A stretch of DNA of 64,000 nucleotides from Thalassomonas viridans (GCF_000948985.2 NZ_CP059733.1:1860001-1924000); one strand, 5' to 3'; shown: positions 35,079-46,228, counted from the stretch's first letter. Translations and numbers: made by a program. The notes: generated from the letters alone by a model not told the origin.

Positions 35079-36110
35079 CTAATGAAATAACTGGCCTATG
35101 GCCTTTGCTAACGCCGGACTGCGATCCGGGGCCCGCATACATTGAAATAATATTGGGCGTATTAAGGGAATTGCAACCAGATCTTTAAATATTGCGGTAA
35201 AGAGTTCGTTATCTTCTTTCGCAATCAGCAGCTCCAGGTAATGGCTCAGGCGCTCAGGTGTTCGCAGCAGGGACCAGCACCGGCCCGAAAGGGTGATCAG
35301 CTGTTCGCTGCTGATGTCCGGGTTAAGCACATAATCATCGGCAAAGGCGGTGACATCGACATGTTCACAGTTGGAAGCCAGCGCCCTTAACAATGCCTGT
35401 TCGAGCTCGCTTTCTCCGCTGTCGATGGCATCTTTTAAACGCCCGAGCAGGCTGCGGATAACCTCCACCGGGTACTTTTTATTTTCCAGCGCCGAACACA
35501 AGGGCGCCAGTACCTGGGGCGGCAGCTCGGGTAAAGCCCGGATCAGGATCTGCTGATGGGTTTTATCATCGATACGGGCGGCAAAATCGCTGATGCCCTG
35601 GACGCCAAGCTTGTGCCACTGGTCCCAGCCGTTTTCTCCGCTCAGGTAGGAAAAACAGTCCCGGTAATAGCTGCTGGCAGTTTGTTTTAATTCCCTGCTG
35701 ATAATGCTGTTCAGGGCCGCCAGCTTGTATTGCGCCGGGGTAAAATGATAAGGGTTGTTTTTCAGCAGGGTTTCCTGCTGCTCCGTGGGGTCGGCGGAAA
35801 GATCTGAGCCTAACGCCTCGATAATAATGGCGATAAAATGATTACGCGCCCCCTGGTTGAGCAGGCCCCTTTCATCCAGGGGAATCTTGACAAACCAGAG
35901 GTAAGGAGCCGTCGAGCCTTTTTGCCAGAAAGCGGCGGCGATAAAGGCATGTCCCTGGGAGGGAAAAGGGTAGGGTTGCTGGTTTAATTCTATTTTTTTA
36001 AATTGCTCTTTGGAGATTTTATCTATTTTACGGCCGACATCGTAAATACGGTATTGGGAATCGGATAAGGTAAATAGTTCTGAGATGGTAGAAATAGCGG
36101 ACATAATCAA
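35079..36110 (-). CDS. DUF3549 family protein
   Basis: 343 residues, soluble, no signal peptide. ISELFTLSDSQYRIYDVGRKIDKISKEQF at the N-terminus and YLWFVKIPLDERGLLNQGARNHF are typical of the DUF3549 family of Vibrio, Shewanella and relatives. The C-terminal half is all-helical, with repeat-like leucine-rich segments. ATG at 36110 or the ATG two codons later may be the start. It is divergent from yqcC, and the 161 bp between hold both promoters. No function is known. Confidence 0.87.
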   Translation of the reverse strand: MIMSAISTISELFTLSDSQYRIYDVGRKIDKISKEQFKKIELNQQPYPFPSQGHAFIAAAFWQKGSTAPYLWFVKIPLDERGLLNQGARNHFIAIIIEALGSDLSADPTEQQETLLKNNPYHFTPAQYKLAALNSIISRELKQTASSYYRDCFSYLSGENGWDQWHKLGVQGISDFAARIDDKTHQQILIRALPELPPQVLAPLCSALENKKYPVEVIRSLLGRLKDAIDSGESELEQALLRALASNCEHVDVTAFADDYVLNPDISSEQLITLSGRCWSLLRTPERLSHYLELLIAKEDNELFTAIFKDLVAIPLIRPILFQCMRAPDRSPALAKAIGQLFH

Positions 36111-36271
36111 GTTAGCAGTACAATGTTGGCGCTATTATAGCGGCCCGGCAGGCAGATGAAAACTCTCGCCGGTGGCTGTTAATGCCATTAGTGATTGCAT
36201 TTGCCCCGCCGGGCAAAGGTATAATAAGGCTTTATTGCCCGCCGCTATCAGAATACGGTAATTCCTTTAAT

Positions 36272-36631
36272 ATGAAAAATTCATTACATCAAGATACTTT
36301 AGTGTTGCTGTCCAGGTTAGCAGCCGAGTTAAAACGCCAACAGCTTTGGCAGGCCTCAGATGTCCCGGCCGGGGCACTGGCAAGCCGCCAGCCTTTTTGC
36401 TGCGATACCCTGACTTTTGCCCAATGGCTGCAGTTTGTCTTTATCCCTAAACTGGGTCAGCTGGCGGAAAATAACCTGCCTCTGCCGGCGGATATGGCGC
36501 TGTGCCCCATGGCGGAAGAAGCCTTTAAAGACAAGGGACAGCTTGTCGATGAGCTGATCAATATTATCGGCGATCTGGATGAGCTCCTCAGCGGCAAGCG
36601 GGCACAAACCATGTTTGTGAAACCGTTATGA
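36272..36631 (+). CDS. yqcC: YqcC family protein (DUF446)
   Basis: 119 residues from ATG 36272. An ORF open from 36182 would add 30 residues with no counterpart in the family, so the inner start is preferred. LLSRLAAELKRQQLW, QPFCCDTLTFAQWLQFVFIPKL and NLPLPADMALCPMAEEAF are the conserved YqcC blocks. The fold is a small helical bundle; function is unknown. Its stop overlaps the truC start (ATGA), and yqcC-truC is the conserved pair in Enterobacteria. Confidence 0.9.
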   Translation: MKNSLHQDTLVLLSRLAAELKRQQLWQASDVPAGALASRQPFCCDTLTFAQWLQFVFIPKLGQLAENNLPLPADMALCPMAEEAFKDKGQLVDELINIIGDLDELLSGKRAQTMFVKPL

Positions 36632-37395
36632 TAGCGGGGTATGAAACCGGCCGGCAGGATATGACCGAGAAGCCTGTGCTGAAGATTTTGTACCAGGACG
36701 ACTACCTGGTGGCGGTAGATAAACCGCCGGGGTTATTTGTCCACCGCAGTTTTATGGATAAGGACGAGCAGTTTTTTGCCCTGCAGCTGGTGCGGGACCA
36801 AATCGGCCGTTATGTTTACCCGCTGCACCGCCTGGACCGGCCGACCTCGGGGGTGTTGCTTTTTGCCCTCACGCAAGAGGTGGCCCGGCAGATGGGGGAG
36901 GCTTTCACCGGTAAAAGCATCCGGAAAACCTATTATGCCCTGACCCGGGGACATTTGCCGGGGGAGGCGTTGATCGATTATCCCCTCAAGGAAAAGCTGG
37001 ATAAAATCGGCGACAAGTTTGCCAGCCGCGACAAGCCGGAGCAGGAGGCGCAAACTTATTACCAAAACGTCACCACCGCCAGCTTACCCGTGCCTTTAGG
37101 CAAATATAACAGCGTACGTTATTCCCTGGTGAAATTGCAGCCGGAAACCGGCAGGCGCCACCAGATCCGCCGCCACCTGGCGCATTTGCGCCATCCTATT
37201 ATCGGCGATATCAATTATGGCGATAACAAGCAAAACCCGTTTTTTATCAAATATTTCGGCTTTAAGCGTCTGATGCTGATGGCGAAAAAGCTGGAATTTA
37301 CCCATCCGGTCAGCGGCAAGGCGGTGGTGATAGCAGCGGATTTTGACCGGCAGTGGCTGTCGGTGTTTGAACGCCTGGGGTGGGAAAGTTTTTAA
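36628..37395 (+). CDS. truC: tRNA pseudouridine(65) synthase TruC
   Basis: 255 residues. It makes pseudouridine at position 65 in tRNA; RluA family. The catalytic Asp is in YPLHRLDRPTSGVLLF, with the family motifs ILYQDDYLVAVDKPPGLFVH and GRRHQIRRHLAHLRHPIIGD. The start overlaps yqcC by 4 bp; a second ATG at 36661 would remove 11 residues and begins closer to the E. coli N-terminus, so the exact start is open. Confidence 0.93.
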   Translation: MIAGYETGRQDMTEKPVLKILYQDDYLVAVDKPPGLFVHRSFMDKDEQFFALQLVRDQIGRYVYPLHRLDRPTSGVLLFALTQEVARQMGEAFTGKSIRKTYYALTRGHLPGEALIDYPLKEKLDKIGDKFASRDKPEQEAQTYYQNVTTASLPVPLGKYNSVRYSLVKLQPETGRRHQIRRHLAHLRHPIIGDINYGDNKQNPFFIKYFGFKRLMLMAKKLEFTHPVSGKAVVIAADFDRQWLSVFERLGWESF

Positions 37396-37408
37396 TTTCT
37401 TTGTTGTG

Positions 37409-37444
37409 AAAAACCAAGGGCCTGTTGTTAAACAGGTCCTTGGT
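37409..37444 (-). terminator. Intrinsic terminator of dapD
   Basis: Minus-strand stem ACCAAGG-A-CCTGTT / AACAGG-C-CCTTGGT with a TAAC loop, followed by TTTTC. It lies between the converging truC and dapD. Confidence 0.7.
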
Positions 37445-37464
37445 GGCGGTTAATCGCGGTAAGA

Positions 37465-38295
<831 letters not shown>

Positions 38296-38339
38296 GTGTT
38301 TTCCTATAATCAATGTTATTTTTCTTAAGTTTAAAAAAG

Positions 38340-40967
38340 TTAACCGCTAATATCGTCGCAGAGCCTGGAGGTCAGCTCTGTCTGCTCCGCCGGTGTCAGG
38401 GCCTTATTGTCACTGTTGGAGACGGTGAAGACGTCTTCTGCCCTTTCCCCGAAGGTAGTGATCTTGGCGGAGTGGATATTGATTTTACAGTCCTGGAATA
38501 CCTGGGCGACGCTGGCCAGCAGGCCGGGACGGTCCAGGGCGACAATTTCCAGCAAAGTGGTTCTTTTGGTATCGCTGTCGATAAAGCTGACCTGGGTCGG
38601 CAATTTAAATTGCTTAAAGCGTTTGGATACCGGCTGGATCGCGATATCCCCCAGGGATTGCTGGCTTAATTTCTCCGTCAGCGCCCTGGCGGTTTCCTGC
38701 GCCCGGTAGGCGTCGTCTATGGGTTTGCCGTGGTTGTCGAGTACGACAAAGGTATTAACGGTATAACCGGTTTTGCTGGTGATGATCTTGGCGTCATGGA
38801 TGGACAGTTTTTTCCTGCCGAGCAGGGCGACGGTTGTGGCAAAAATACCGTTGCGCTCCTTGGTATAGACGAACACTTCGGTGCCGCCGCGATACGGGGT
38901 TGTGCTGATCAGCACCAGGGGTTTGCTCTTATCGTGGCCGATAATGTTGCGGCTGTGCCAGGCGATCTGCGTGGGGGAGTAACGCAGGAAATAATCCGCC
39001 TTAAATTCACGCCAGAGATCTTGCAGCTGCTCGTTATCCAGTTGCTGCTCTGCCAGCAAGGTCATGGCCATATCCTGGTTTTCACGGATTTTTGCCCGCA
39101 GATCCACAGGTTTTTCCAGTCCCCGTCGGAAGGCGCGTTTGGTGGCGAAATATAATTCTTCCAGCAGGTTGGCCTTCCAGCTGTTCCATAAACTTTCGTT
39201 GGTGGCGCGCATATCGGCGACGGTGAGGCAGTATAAATAATCGAGGTGGGCCTCGTCGCGGACGATTTCCCCGAACTGGCGGATCACTTCGGGATCTGAG
39301 ATATCCCGGCGCTGCGCCGTGATCGACATCAGCAAGTGATGTTTGACCAGCCAGGAAACCATACGGCCGTCGTGATCATTGAGCTGGTGCATCTTACTGA
39401 AATTAAGCGCATCCACCGCCCCCAGCTTGGCATGATCGCCGCCGCGCCCTTTGGCGATATCGTGAAAAACCCCGGCAAGGTAGAGCACCTCGGGTTTGCG
39501 GATGCGCTGGACGATTTTGCTGCACAGGGGGAACTCATGGTTATGTTCCACCTGGCTGAACCGGTAGAGGTTTTTGATCAGGCGGTAGCTGTGCTCGTCA
39601 ACGGAATAGGCGTGGAACAGGTCAAACTGCATCTGGCCGGCAATATTGCGCCATTCCGGCAGGTAGGCCCCCAAAATGCTGTGTTTGTGCATCAGGGTAA
39701 AGGCCAGGCCGAGTCCCCTGGGGTGGCGGATGATGGCCATAAACAGCTCCCGGCATTTGGCGTAATCGCTCAGGCCGGAGATCAGGCGGCGCCTGGCGTT
39801 ACGCATTAGCCTCAAGGTGTGGGAATGTATGCCTTTGATCTTCGGCTCCCGGGCGATAAGCAGGAACATTTCCATGATTTTAACCGGGCGGGAAAAGATC
39901 CTGTTGTCGCTGGCATAAATCAGGCCGTCGACAAGTTCAAAATCCCGGTTGATGCTGATACGTTCCAGCCGCTGGTCTTTATGCAAGATCGCCTGCTCGA
40001 AATGCTGCAGCAACATGTTATTGAGCTCGGCCACCCGGGCGATGATACGGAAAAAGCGCTTCATCATGCGTTCAACCACCGCCTTGCCCTCATCGCCGAA
40101 GCCCATCAGCTTGGCGACATCTGCCTGGTAGTCAAACAACAAGCGGTTTTCATTGCGCCCGGCGACAAAATGCAGGGCAAAACGCATCCGCCACAGGTAA
40201 TCCTGGCATTCGAGCAGCTCGTAGTATTCGTTGCGGGTCAGGTATTCGTGGGCCACCAGCTCATCGAGGGAGTCGGCGACAAAATGGCGTTTGGCCACCC
40301 AGCCTATGGTCTGTATATCCCTGAGCCCCCCCGGATTGGCCTTGAGGTTGGGCTCTAAGGTATAGGCCGCGCCGTGATACTGCTGATGGCGTTTATTCTG
40401 CTCTTCCCGTTTGGCGACAAAAAACTTTTGCGAGCTCCAGAAAACATCTTCTTTAAGCAGGGGCTGGAGTTGCTGGGCCAGGGCCTCATTGCCGCAAATC
40501 AGGCGCATTTCCATCAAGTTAGTGGCGACGGTGACATCTTTCACCGCCTGCTTCAGGCATTCTTTGACGCTGCGTACGCTGTGGCCGATATCGAGTTTGA
40601 CATCCCACAGCTGGGTGATGAAGGCGGAAATGCGCTCTTCCAGGGCCTGGTCTCTTTGTTCCCGGGTCAACAGCAGGATATCCACATCGGAATGGGGATG
40701 GAGCTCATTGCGGCCATAACCGCCGACGGCAATCAAACTGATCTGGTATTCGTCAAGCTGGTGCTGGCACCAGAGTTTCGCCAGCACCATATCAACAAAC
40801 CGGGCGCGGGCCGAGACCAGAAAGCTGATGTCTTCAACTTCAAAGGCCGCTTTTAACCATAAATTAAAGCGCTCGCTCAACCGGCAGATTTTGCTGCTGC
40901 TCAGCTGCGGGGCGGTGATGGCGAGTTCATCTGTATATTCCGGTGGTACTGACATCTGAGTATTCAA
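38340..40967 (-). CDS. glnD: PII uridylyltransferase / uridylyl-removing enzyme
   Basis: 875 residues. It senses glutamine and adds or removes UMP on PII proteins, controlling nitrogen metabolism. Domain order: nucleotidyltransferase with [19 protein letters not shown] (G..xG and D.D metal residues, about residues 85-105), a helical region, an HD domain with [13 protein letters not shown] (about residue 500), then two C-terminal ACT domains ([10 protein letters not shown] and [15 protein letters not shown]). It lies between map and dapD on the same strand. Confidence 0.96.
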   Translation of the reverse strand: MNTQMSVPPEYTDELAITAPQLSSSKICRLSERFNLWLKAAFEVEDISFLVSARARFVDMVLAKLWCQHQLDEYQISLIAVGGYGRNELHPHSDVDILLLTREQRDQALEERISAFITQLWDVKLDIGHSVRSVKECLKQAVKDVTVATNLMEMRLICGNEALAQQLQPLLKEDVFWSSQKFFVAKREEQNKRHQQYHGAAYTLEPNLKANPGGLRDIQTIGWVAKRHFVADSLDELVAHEYLTRNEYYELLECQDYLWRMRFALHFVAGRNENRLLFDYQADVAKLMGFGDEGKAVVERMMKRFFRIIARVAELNNMLLQHFEQAILHKDQRLERISINRDFELVDGLIYASDNRIFSRPVKIMEMFLLIAREPKIKGIHSHTLRLMRNARRRLISGLSDYAKCRELFMAIIRHPRGLGLAFTLMHKHSILGAYLPEWRNIAGQMQFDLFHAYSVDEHSYRLIKNLYRFSQVEHNHEFPLCSKIVQRIRKPEVLYLAGVFHDIAKGRGGDHAKLGAVDALNFSKMHQLNDHDGRMVSWLVKHHLLMSITAQRRDISDPEVIRQFGEIVRDEAHLDYLYCLTVADMRATNESLWNSWKANLLEELYFATKRAFRRGLEKPVDLRAKIRENQDMAMTLLAEQQLDNEQLQDLWREFKADYFLRYSPTQIAWHSRNIIGHDKSKPLVLISTTPYRGGTEVFVYTKERNGIFATTVALLGRKKLSIHDAKIITSKTGYTVNTFVVLDNHGKPIDDAYRAQETARALTEKLSQQSLGDIAIQPVSKRFKQFKLPTQVSFIDSDTKRTTLLEIVALDRPGLLASVAQVFQDCKINIHSAKITTFGERAEDVFTVSNSDNKALTPAEQTELTSRLCDDISG

Positions 40968-41083
40968 ATTTTTCTCTTCACTTGATTAAGGTTAAAAAGC
41001 CCGGGAGTCAAAGGGCCAGGCGCAGTGGTGTGCGCCGGCCGCAGCTCAGGTTATACGGTTAAGCCGGTTTGATGATTATTCCC

Positions 41084-41872
41084 CTAATTATGCAAGATTC
41101 TCGGGATGGTATCGTCCTTGCGCAGGGTTAAGATCTCGCAGCCGGTTTTGGTCACCAGCAGGGTATGCTCCCACTGGGCGGATTTTTTACCGTCTATGGT
41201 ATATACCGTCCATTTGTCGTCTTGATCCAGCAGGGTTTTTCCCCGGCCCAGGTTGATCATAGGCTCTATGGTAAAGCACATGCCTTCCTTCATCTTAGTG
41301 GTGTCATTATTCTTATAATGGACAATTTGCGGCTCTTCGTGGAACTCTTTGCCTATGCCGTGACCGCAATAGTCTTTGACGATGGAGAAGCGGCCGGATT
41401 TTTTGATGAATTTTTGAATGGCGGCGCCGATCTCACCGAAGGCAACCCCGGGTTTGACTTTCTTGATGCCTGTGTACAGGGCTTCCTGGGTGATGCGGCA
41501 CAAGCGGGCGTCTTCCGGGGAGACATCGCCGATCAGGAACATTTTGCTGGTATCGCCATGATAACCGTCCTTGATCACGGTAATATCGATATTGATGATA
41601 TCGCCGTCTTTTAATTCGGTATTGTCCGGGATGCCGTGGCACACCACGTGGTTGATCGAGGTGCAGATGGATTTCGGGAAACCGTGGTAGTTCAGGGGGG
41701 CTGAAATGGCGTCCTGTACCTCTTCGGTATATTTGGCGCAAATCTCATCCAGCTGCTCTGTGGTGATCCCTGCCTTTACATGGGGGGCGATCATTTCAAG
41801 CACATCGGCGGCAAGCTTGCCGGCGATACGCATCTTTTCAATTTCTTCCTGAGTCTTTATTGTAATACTCAT
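41084..41872 (-). CDS. map: Methionine aminopeptidase type I
   Basis: 262 residues. It removes the initiator methionine from nascent proteins. The dinuclear metal ligands are seen in INIDITVIKDGYHGDTSKMF (two Asp), the CGHGIG His, FTIEPMI (Glu), and the last Glu in WEHTLLVT. The length matches the family. It is divergent from rpsB across the DsbA-like gene and the rpsB leader, similar to the map/rpsB arrangement of E. coli. Confidence 0.97.
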   Translation of the reverse strand: MSITIKTQEEIEKMRIAGKLAADVLEMIAPHVKAGITTEQLDEICAKYTEEVQDAISAPLNYHGFPKSICTSINHVVCHGIPDNTELKDGDIINIDITVIKDGYHGDTSKMFLIGDVSPEDARLCRITQEALYTGIKKVKPGVAFGEIGAAIQKFIKKSGRFSIVKDYCGHGIGKEFHEEPQIVHYKNNDTTKMKEGMCFTIEPMINLGRGKTLLDQDDKWTVYTIDGKKSAQWEHTLLVTKTGCEILTLRKDDTIPRILHN

Positions 41873-42032
41873 TGATACCTCAATTAATGTCTGTTCTTTA
41901 GCCGCGGGGCGCCGGATTAGCGTGTATGATCACGGCTGTCACTGCGGTTATTATGCAATGTTAGCCCTGAAGTTACTAACTTTCTTGATCCGGTTATTTC
42001 TTTTCCTGGCGGCGGTTATTGGTTAAATGCCG

Positions 42033-42638
42033 TTACCCGGCCAGTTCCAGCTCAACTGCTTCAACAATCGCCTTGGGGCTGCCTAAATATAAGTTGTGGT
42101 TTAACAAGACTAAATTGTCATCTTTGGCCAGCAACAGGGCCGGGAAGGCATTGGTGCCGATAATCTCTTGCAGCTCTTCAATATCGTGAAGGCCAAGTTC
42201 GGCTTCCTTGATTAATTTATCCCGGTTGAAAACTTTAGCCGGCGGCGACAACTTATGCTGCTTGATGATAGCGTCAAGCTCCGCCTGGGTTTGCAGCTCG
42301 TTACCTTGCTGGAAATGGGCCTGTTGCAGGCTGTTCAGCAAGGGCAGGGCGGCATGGGCGGCCTTGCTTTGGGTCCAGGCCATTAAATTGGCGGCAACCG
42401 TAGAGTCTTTGCTTTGGTCTAAGCCCTGGCGGTAGTCACGGCTAAAACTAAGTTTGCTGTCGGCGCTGACGGCATCCAGTACCTGGGGAGAAACCGTATC
42501 ATCGCCTTCGTAATGGGCGAGATGAAATAAATGCAGCTTAATCTTCGGGAATGCCTGAGTGATCTCATTGACTAAACTGGTGGTGGCATAACTCCAGGGG
42601 CAATGGGTATCGTAGATAAAAAATAATTCGGTTGCCAT
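42033..42638 (-). CDS. DsbA-family thioredoxin-fold protein with CPWS motif
   Basis: 201 residues from ATG 42638 (GAGA-type Shine-Dalgarno upstream). A longer ORF to 42713 adds 25 residues that include charged sequence and no signal peptide. FIYDTHCPWSYATTSLVNEI is the thioredoxin-fold active-site region; Cys13 is followed by PWS, so the second cysteine of CxxC is Ser. The cis-Pro region TNAFPALLL is present. It is cytosolic, DsbA/FrnE-like, and perhaps a glutathione- or isomerase-type enzyme rather than a dithiol oxidase; this last part is inference. It is placed between map and rpsB. Confidence 0.8.
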   Translation of the reverse strand: MATELFFIYDTHCPWSYATTSLVNEITQAFPKIKLHLFHLAHYEGDDTVSPQVLDAVSADSKLSFSRDYRQGLDQSKDSTVAANLMAWTQSKAAHAALPLLNSLQQAHFQQGNELQTQAELDAIIKQHKLSPPAKVFNRDKLIKEAELGLHDIEELQEIIGTNAFPALLLAKDDNLVLLNHNLYLGSPKAIVEAVELELAG

Positions 42639-42832
42639 ATTCTCGGGTTCGTCTTGGATAAAATGAATAAATTTTAACGTGAGTGACGACATTCGCCTAG
42701 CGCTAATCGCCAATAAAACGCATTAATCATATCAATTCGCCGTTCGTTGCCGGCTTTTTTGGGGCTTTTTGCCCGGCCCGGCAACCGTCCCCGGCTTGTG
42801 GCGATAAAAGCGCCAACAAGGGGGAAAAATGC

Positions 42833-43063
42833 TGGTCAGTAAAGCGTTAATGTGGTATAAAATGCCGCGCTGAAATTCAGGTGGCCCCAAGGTCTCGTTT
42901 TTCAGCAACTAAACCGTGCTGCAAAAATGCAGTATTTAAACTTAAACTCACATACATCTAGCAAAGGTATACCGGGGTGCCCGGCCTGTTTGGCTTTAGC
43001 CTGAGCAGGTTAGCGGTCGTGTATATTGGATGTATGAACGCTTAACCCCATAAAGGAAAAAAC
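42833..43063 (+). promoter_or_regulatory. Promoter and leader of rpsB-tsf
   Basis: TGGTCA (42833-42838), 17 bp spacer, TATAAA (42856-42861) and a GC-rich discriminator (GCCGCGC) make a growth-rate-type promoter. The ~190-nt leader includes a stem GGTTAGCG / CGCTTAACC (about 43008-43046) just ahead of the AAAGGAAAA Shine-Dalgarno. In E. coli the rpsB leader is the site of S2 autoregulation; the same role here is inference. The upstream part of the gap (42714-42832) has nothing else notable. Confidence 0.6.
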
Positions 43064-43792
43064 ATGCCAAACGTTTCTATGCGCGATATGCTTAAAGCTG
43101 GTGTTCACTTCGGTCACAAGACCCGTTACTGGAACCCGAAAATGAAATCTTACATCTTCGGTGCCCGTGACAAGGTTCATATCATCAACCTTGAGCAAAC
43201 TGTTCCTATGTTCAACGAAGCTTTAGCCTTCTTAAGCGGCGTTTCTGCCAAAAAAGGTAAAGTATTATTCGTAGGTACTAAACGCGCTGCAAGCGATGCA
43301 GTGAAAGAAGCTGCAATCAAATGTGATCAATTCTACGTTAACCACCGCTGGTTAGGTGGTATGTTGACTAACTGGAAAACCGTTCGTCAATCTATCAAAC
43401 GTTTAAAAGATCTTGAAGCTCAAAGTTCAGACGGTACTTTCGATGCGCTGACTAAAAAAGAAGCCCTGATGCGTACCCGTGAAATGGAAAAGCTTGAGAA
43501 GAGCCTTGGTGGTATTAAAAACATGGGTGGTTTACCTGATGCTTTATTCATCATCGATGCCGATCACGAGCACATTGCGATTAAAGAAGCTAACAACCTA
43601 GGTATCCCAGTAATCTCTGTAGTTGATACTAACTCAAACCCAGACGGTGTTGATTACATCGTACCTGGTAATGATGATGCAATCCGTGCGGTAACTTTAT
43701 ACCTGGATTCTGCTGCCAATGCAGTATTAGAAGGTCGTGAGCAAAATATCGTAGTACAAGCTGAAAAAGACGGTTTTGTTGAAGCTGAATAA
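43064..43792 (+). CDS. rpsB: 30S ribosomal protein S2
   Basis: 242 residues, the length of E. coli uS2. [30 protein letters not shown] at the start and [30 protein letters not shown] near the end are characteristic. It assembles late on the 30S head/body junction, contacts S1, and in E. coli represses its own operon. Codon use is visibly more biased than in neighbours (AAA, GAA, CGT, GGT), as in highly expressed genes. tsf follows after 97 bp. Confidence 0.98.
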   Translation: MPNVSMRDMLKAGVHFGHKTRYWNPKMKSYIFGARDKVHIINLEQTVPMFNEALAFLSGVSAKKGKVLFVGTKRAASDAVKEAAIKCDQFYVNHRWLGGMLTNWKTVRQSIKRLKDLEAQSSDGTFDALTKKEALMRTREMEKLEKSLGGIKNMGGLPDALFIIDADHEHIAIKEANNLGIPVISVVDTNSNPDGVDYIVPGNDDAIRAVTLYLDSAANAVLEGREQNIVVQAEKDGFVEAE

Positions 43793-43819
43793 TAGCTGAA
43801 ACTAACGTTTTACCTTGCA

Positions 43820-43852
43820 TTTGCTACAGGAGCCCGGGGCTTCTGTAGCAAA
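43820..43852 (+). other. Hairpin between rpsB and tsf
   Basis: TTTGCTACAG (43820-43829) and CTGTAGCAAA (43843-43852) form a 10-bp stem extended by AGCCC/GGGCT. No T-run follows, so it is more likely a partial attenuator or mRNA-processing structure than a full terminator. Confidence 0.5.
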
Positions 43853-43889
43853 GACATTATACATTATCTGAAAATTTGAGGATTAACTC

Positions 43890-44738
43890 ATGGCAATTAC
43901 TGCTGCAATGGTTAAAGAATTACGTGAACGCACCGGTGCGGGCATGATGGACTGTAAAAAAGCTTTACAGGAAGCTGAAGGCGATATGGAACTTGCGATT
44001 GAAAACATGCGTAAGTCCGGCCAGGCTAAAGCGGCTAAAAAAGCGGGTAACATCGCGGCCGAAGGTACTATTTTAATTAAAGAAGCTAACGGCGTTGCCG
44101 CTTTGGTTGAAGTTAACTGTCAAACAGACTTCGTTGCCAAAGACGACAACTTCCTGGCCTTTGCCAACGAAGTAGCTGACGCTGCCGTTGCTTCAAAAGC
44201 TAAAGTTGAAGAGCTGCAAGCCCAGTTCGAAGAAAAGCGTATTGCTTTAGTTGCGAAAATTGGTGAAAACATCAATGTTCGTCGCGTTGAATACATCGAA
44301 GGTGCTGCTTTAGCGTCTTACCGTCACGGTTCTACTATCGGTGTTGTGGTTGCCGGTGAAGGCGATGCTGAGTCACTCAAGCACATCGCTATGCACGTTG
44401 CTGCCAGCAAGCCTGAATTCATCAACCCGGAAGACGTACCTGCCGACGTAGTTGAAAAAGAAAAAGCCATCCAAATCGACATCGCGATGAACGAAGGCAA
44501 GCCTCAGGAAATCGCTGAGAAAATGGTTGCCGGCCGTATGAAGAAATTCACCGGTGAAGTTTCTCTGACAGGCCAGGCTTTCATCATGGAGCCTAAGCGC
44601 ACTGTTGGTGAGGTATTAAAAGAGAAAGGCGTAACTATCTCCGGCTTCGTTCGTTTAGAAGTAGGTGAAGGCATCGAGAAGAAAGAAGAAGATTTTGCCG
44701 CTGAAGTTGAAGCGCAAATCGCTGCTGCCAAGCAGTAA
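43890..44738 (+). CDS. tsf: Translation elongation factor Ts
   Basis: 282 residues. EF-Ts exchanges GDP for GTP on EF-Tu. [20 protein letters not shown] is the N-terminal UBA-like domain; [14 protein letters not shown] is the conserved core contact to EF-Tu; MHVAASKP and the C-terminal EVAAQ-like end are present. It is downstream of rpsB with its own Shine-Dalgarno (GAGGA), and is closed by a strong terminator at 44821-44858. Confidence 0.98.
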   Translation: MAITAAMVKELRERTGAGMMDCKKALQEAEGDMELAIENMRKSGQAKAAKKAGNIAAEGTILIKEANGVAALVEVNCQTDFVAKDDNFLAFANEVADAAVASKAKVEELQAQFEEKRIALVAKIGENINVRRVEYIEGAALASYRHGSTIGVVVAGEGDAESLKHIAMHVAASKPEFINPEDVPADVVEKEKAIQIDIAMNEGKPQEIAEKMVAGRMKKFTGEVSLTGQAFIMEPKRTVGEVLKEKGVTISGFVRLEVGEGIEKKEEDFAAEVEAQIAAAKQ

Positions 44739-44820
44739 TTTTCTTCCTTAGCTAAGCGATTAATTTCAAGAATAATTAATTAAATAGCTATAAGACTTTC
44801 GATAGTCAGCCAAACGTATT

Positions 44821-44858
44821 AAAATAGCCGCGGTCAATTTCGACCGCGGCTATTTTTT
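44821..44858 (+). terminator. Intrinsic terminator of rpsB-tsf
   Basis: 15-bp stem AAAATAGCCGCGGTC / GACCGCGGCTATTTT with an AATTTC loop and trailing T. pyrH starts 21 bp later, so the pyrH promoter or read-through must overlap this region. Confidence 0.88.
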
Positions 44859-44879
44859 ATCTACAGGAATGTTTATTTT

Positions 44880-45620
44880 ATGAGCATCAACCCCAAACCA
44901 ATTTATCGTCGTATTCTGTTAAAACTCAGTGGTGAAGCCCTGATGGGTGATGAAGGATTCGGTATAGATCCTAAAATTCTGGACCGCATGGCCCAGGAAA
45001 TCAAAGAATTAATCGAAATGGGCGTCCAGGTCGGACTCGTGATCGGCGGTGGTAATTTATTTCGGGGCAAAGGATTAGCCGATGCCGGTATGAACCGTGT
45101 GGTAGGTGACCAGATGGGCATGCTGGCTACAGTCATGAACGGCCTGGCAATGCGCGATGCCCTGCACCGGGCGTTTGTTAATACCCGCCTGATGTCGGCT
45201 ATCGATTTGGCCGGGGTATGCGATACTTATAACTGGGCCAGTGCGATCAGCTTGTTAAAGTCAGGCCGGGTGGTGATTTTTAGTGCCGGTACCGGTAACC
45301 CGTTTTTTACCACAGACTCTGCCGCCTGTTTGCGCGGTATCGAAATTGAAGCGGACGCGGTGCTTAAAGCCACTAAGGTTGATGGCATTTATTCAGATGA
45401 TCCCATGAAAAATCCTGAAGCTGAGCTTTATAACCACCTGACCTACCAAGAAGTATTAGAAAAAGAATTACAGGTGATGGATTTAGCCGCCTTTACCCTG
45501 GCACGTGACCATAATATGCCGATCCGGGTATTCAACATGAATAAACCCGGGGCATTAAAAGCCGTGATTATGGGCAATGCCGAAGGCACGACGATCGATC
45601 ACGCCGAAAATTTAAGCTAA
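44880..45620 (+). CDS. pyrH: UMP kinase
   Basis: 246 residues. It phosphorylates UMP to UDP; hexameric amino-acid-kinase fold unlike eukaryotic UMP/CMP kinases. [13 protein letters not shown] (phosphate-binding Lys), [12 protein letters not shown], and [16 protein letters not shown] with [13 protein letters not shown] are seen. It lies between tsf and frr, the conserved order. Confidence 0.97.
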   Translation: MSINPKPIYRRILLKLSGEALMGDEGFGIDPKILDRMAQEIKELIEMGVQVGLVIGGGNLFRGKGLADAGMNRVVGDQMGMLATVMNGLAMRDALHRAFVNTRLMSAIDLAGVCDTYNWASAISLLKSGRVVIFSAGTGNPFFTTDSAACLRGIEIEADAVLKATKVDGIYSDDPMKNPEAELYNHLTYQEVLEKELQVMDLAAFTLARDHNMPIRVFNMNKPGALKAVIMGNAEGTTIDHAENLS

Positions 45621-45649
45621 TTTTTGATGGTTTTTTAAGGAATATCAAA

Positions 45650-46207
45650 GTGATTAACGACATTAAACAAGATGCTAAAGAGCGTATGGGCAAAAGCATC
45701 GAAGCATTAAAAAATAATTTAAACAAAGTAAGAACCGGGCGTGCCCACGCATCCCTGCTTGATAATATTTCTGTTGATTATTACGGTATGGCGACACCAC
45801 TGAACCAGGTAGGTAATATCTCGGTTCCCGATGCCCGTACCCTGGCCATCACAGTGTTTGACAAGGGTATGATAGGCGCGGTAGAAAAAGCCATTTTAAA
45901 ATCAGATCTAGGTCTGAACCCGGCCACCAACGGCACCCTGATCCGCATTCCTTTGCCGCCATTGACGGAAGAGCGTCGTAAAGACCTGGTGAAAGTGGTT
46001 AAGGGTGAAGCGGAAGGTGGCAAGATTGCTATCCGTAACATCCGCCGCGATGCCAACTCTGATTTTAAGGCGCTGTTAAAAGACAAAGAAATCAGTGAAG
46101 ACGAACACCGCCAGGCAGAAGATGAAATCCAGAAGATCACGGATTCATTTATCAAGCAGGTTGATGAAATATTAGCCGAAAAAGAAACTGAGTTGATGGA
46201 AATATAA
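45650..46207 (+). CDS. frr: Ribosome recycling factor
   Basis: 185 residues, the family length. With EF-G it splits the post-termination ribosome. The start is GTG at 45650 with AAGGA 8-9 nt upstream; the next start would remove conserved sequence. [15 protein letters not shown] and [21 protein letters not shown] are characteristic of the three-helix bundle. A terminator follows at 46229-46262. Confidence 0.97.
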   Translation: MINDIKQDAKERMGKSIEALKNNLNKVRTGRAHASLLDNISVDYYGMATPLNQVGNISVPDARTLAITVFDKGMIGAVEKAILKSDLGLNPATNGTLIRIPLPPLTEERRKDLVKVVKGEAEGGKIAIRNIRRDANSDFKALLKDKEISEDEHRQAEDEIQKITDSFIKQVDEILAEKETELMEI

Positions 46208-46228
46208 GCTTTCCATTAGCCGTTAACA

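Noticed and set aside
36182..36271. N-terminal extension of yqcC
   Set aside because: Thirty extra residues have no counterpart in YqcC proteins; the ATG at 36272 aligns with the family start.
27112..36271. Integrative element or prophage in the expanded interval
   Set aside because: No integrase, transposase, phage gene, attachment repeat or tRNA target is visible at the borders.
37409..37444. Another copy of the AGGGCCTGTTTATC inverted-repeat element
   Set aside because: It shares only the short string GGGCCTGTT; the hairpin with a T-run fits a dapD terminator.
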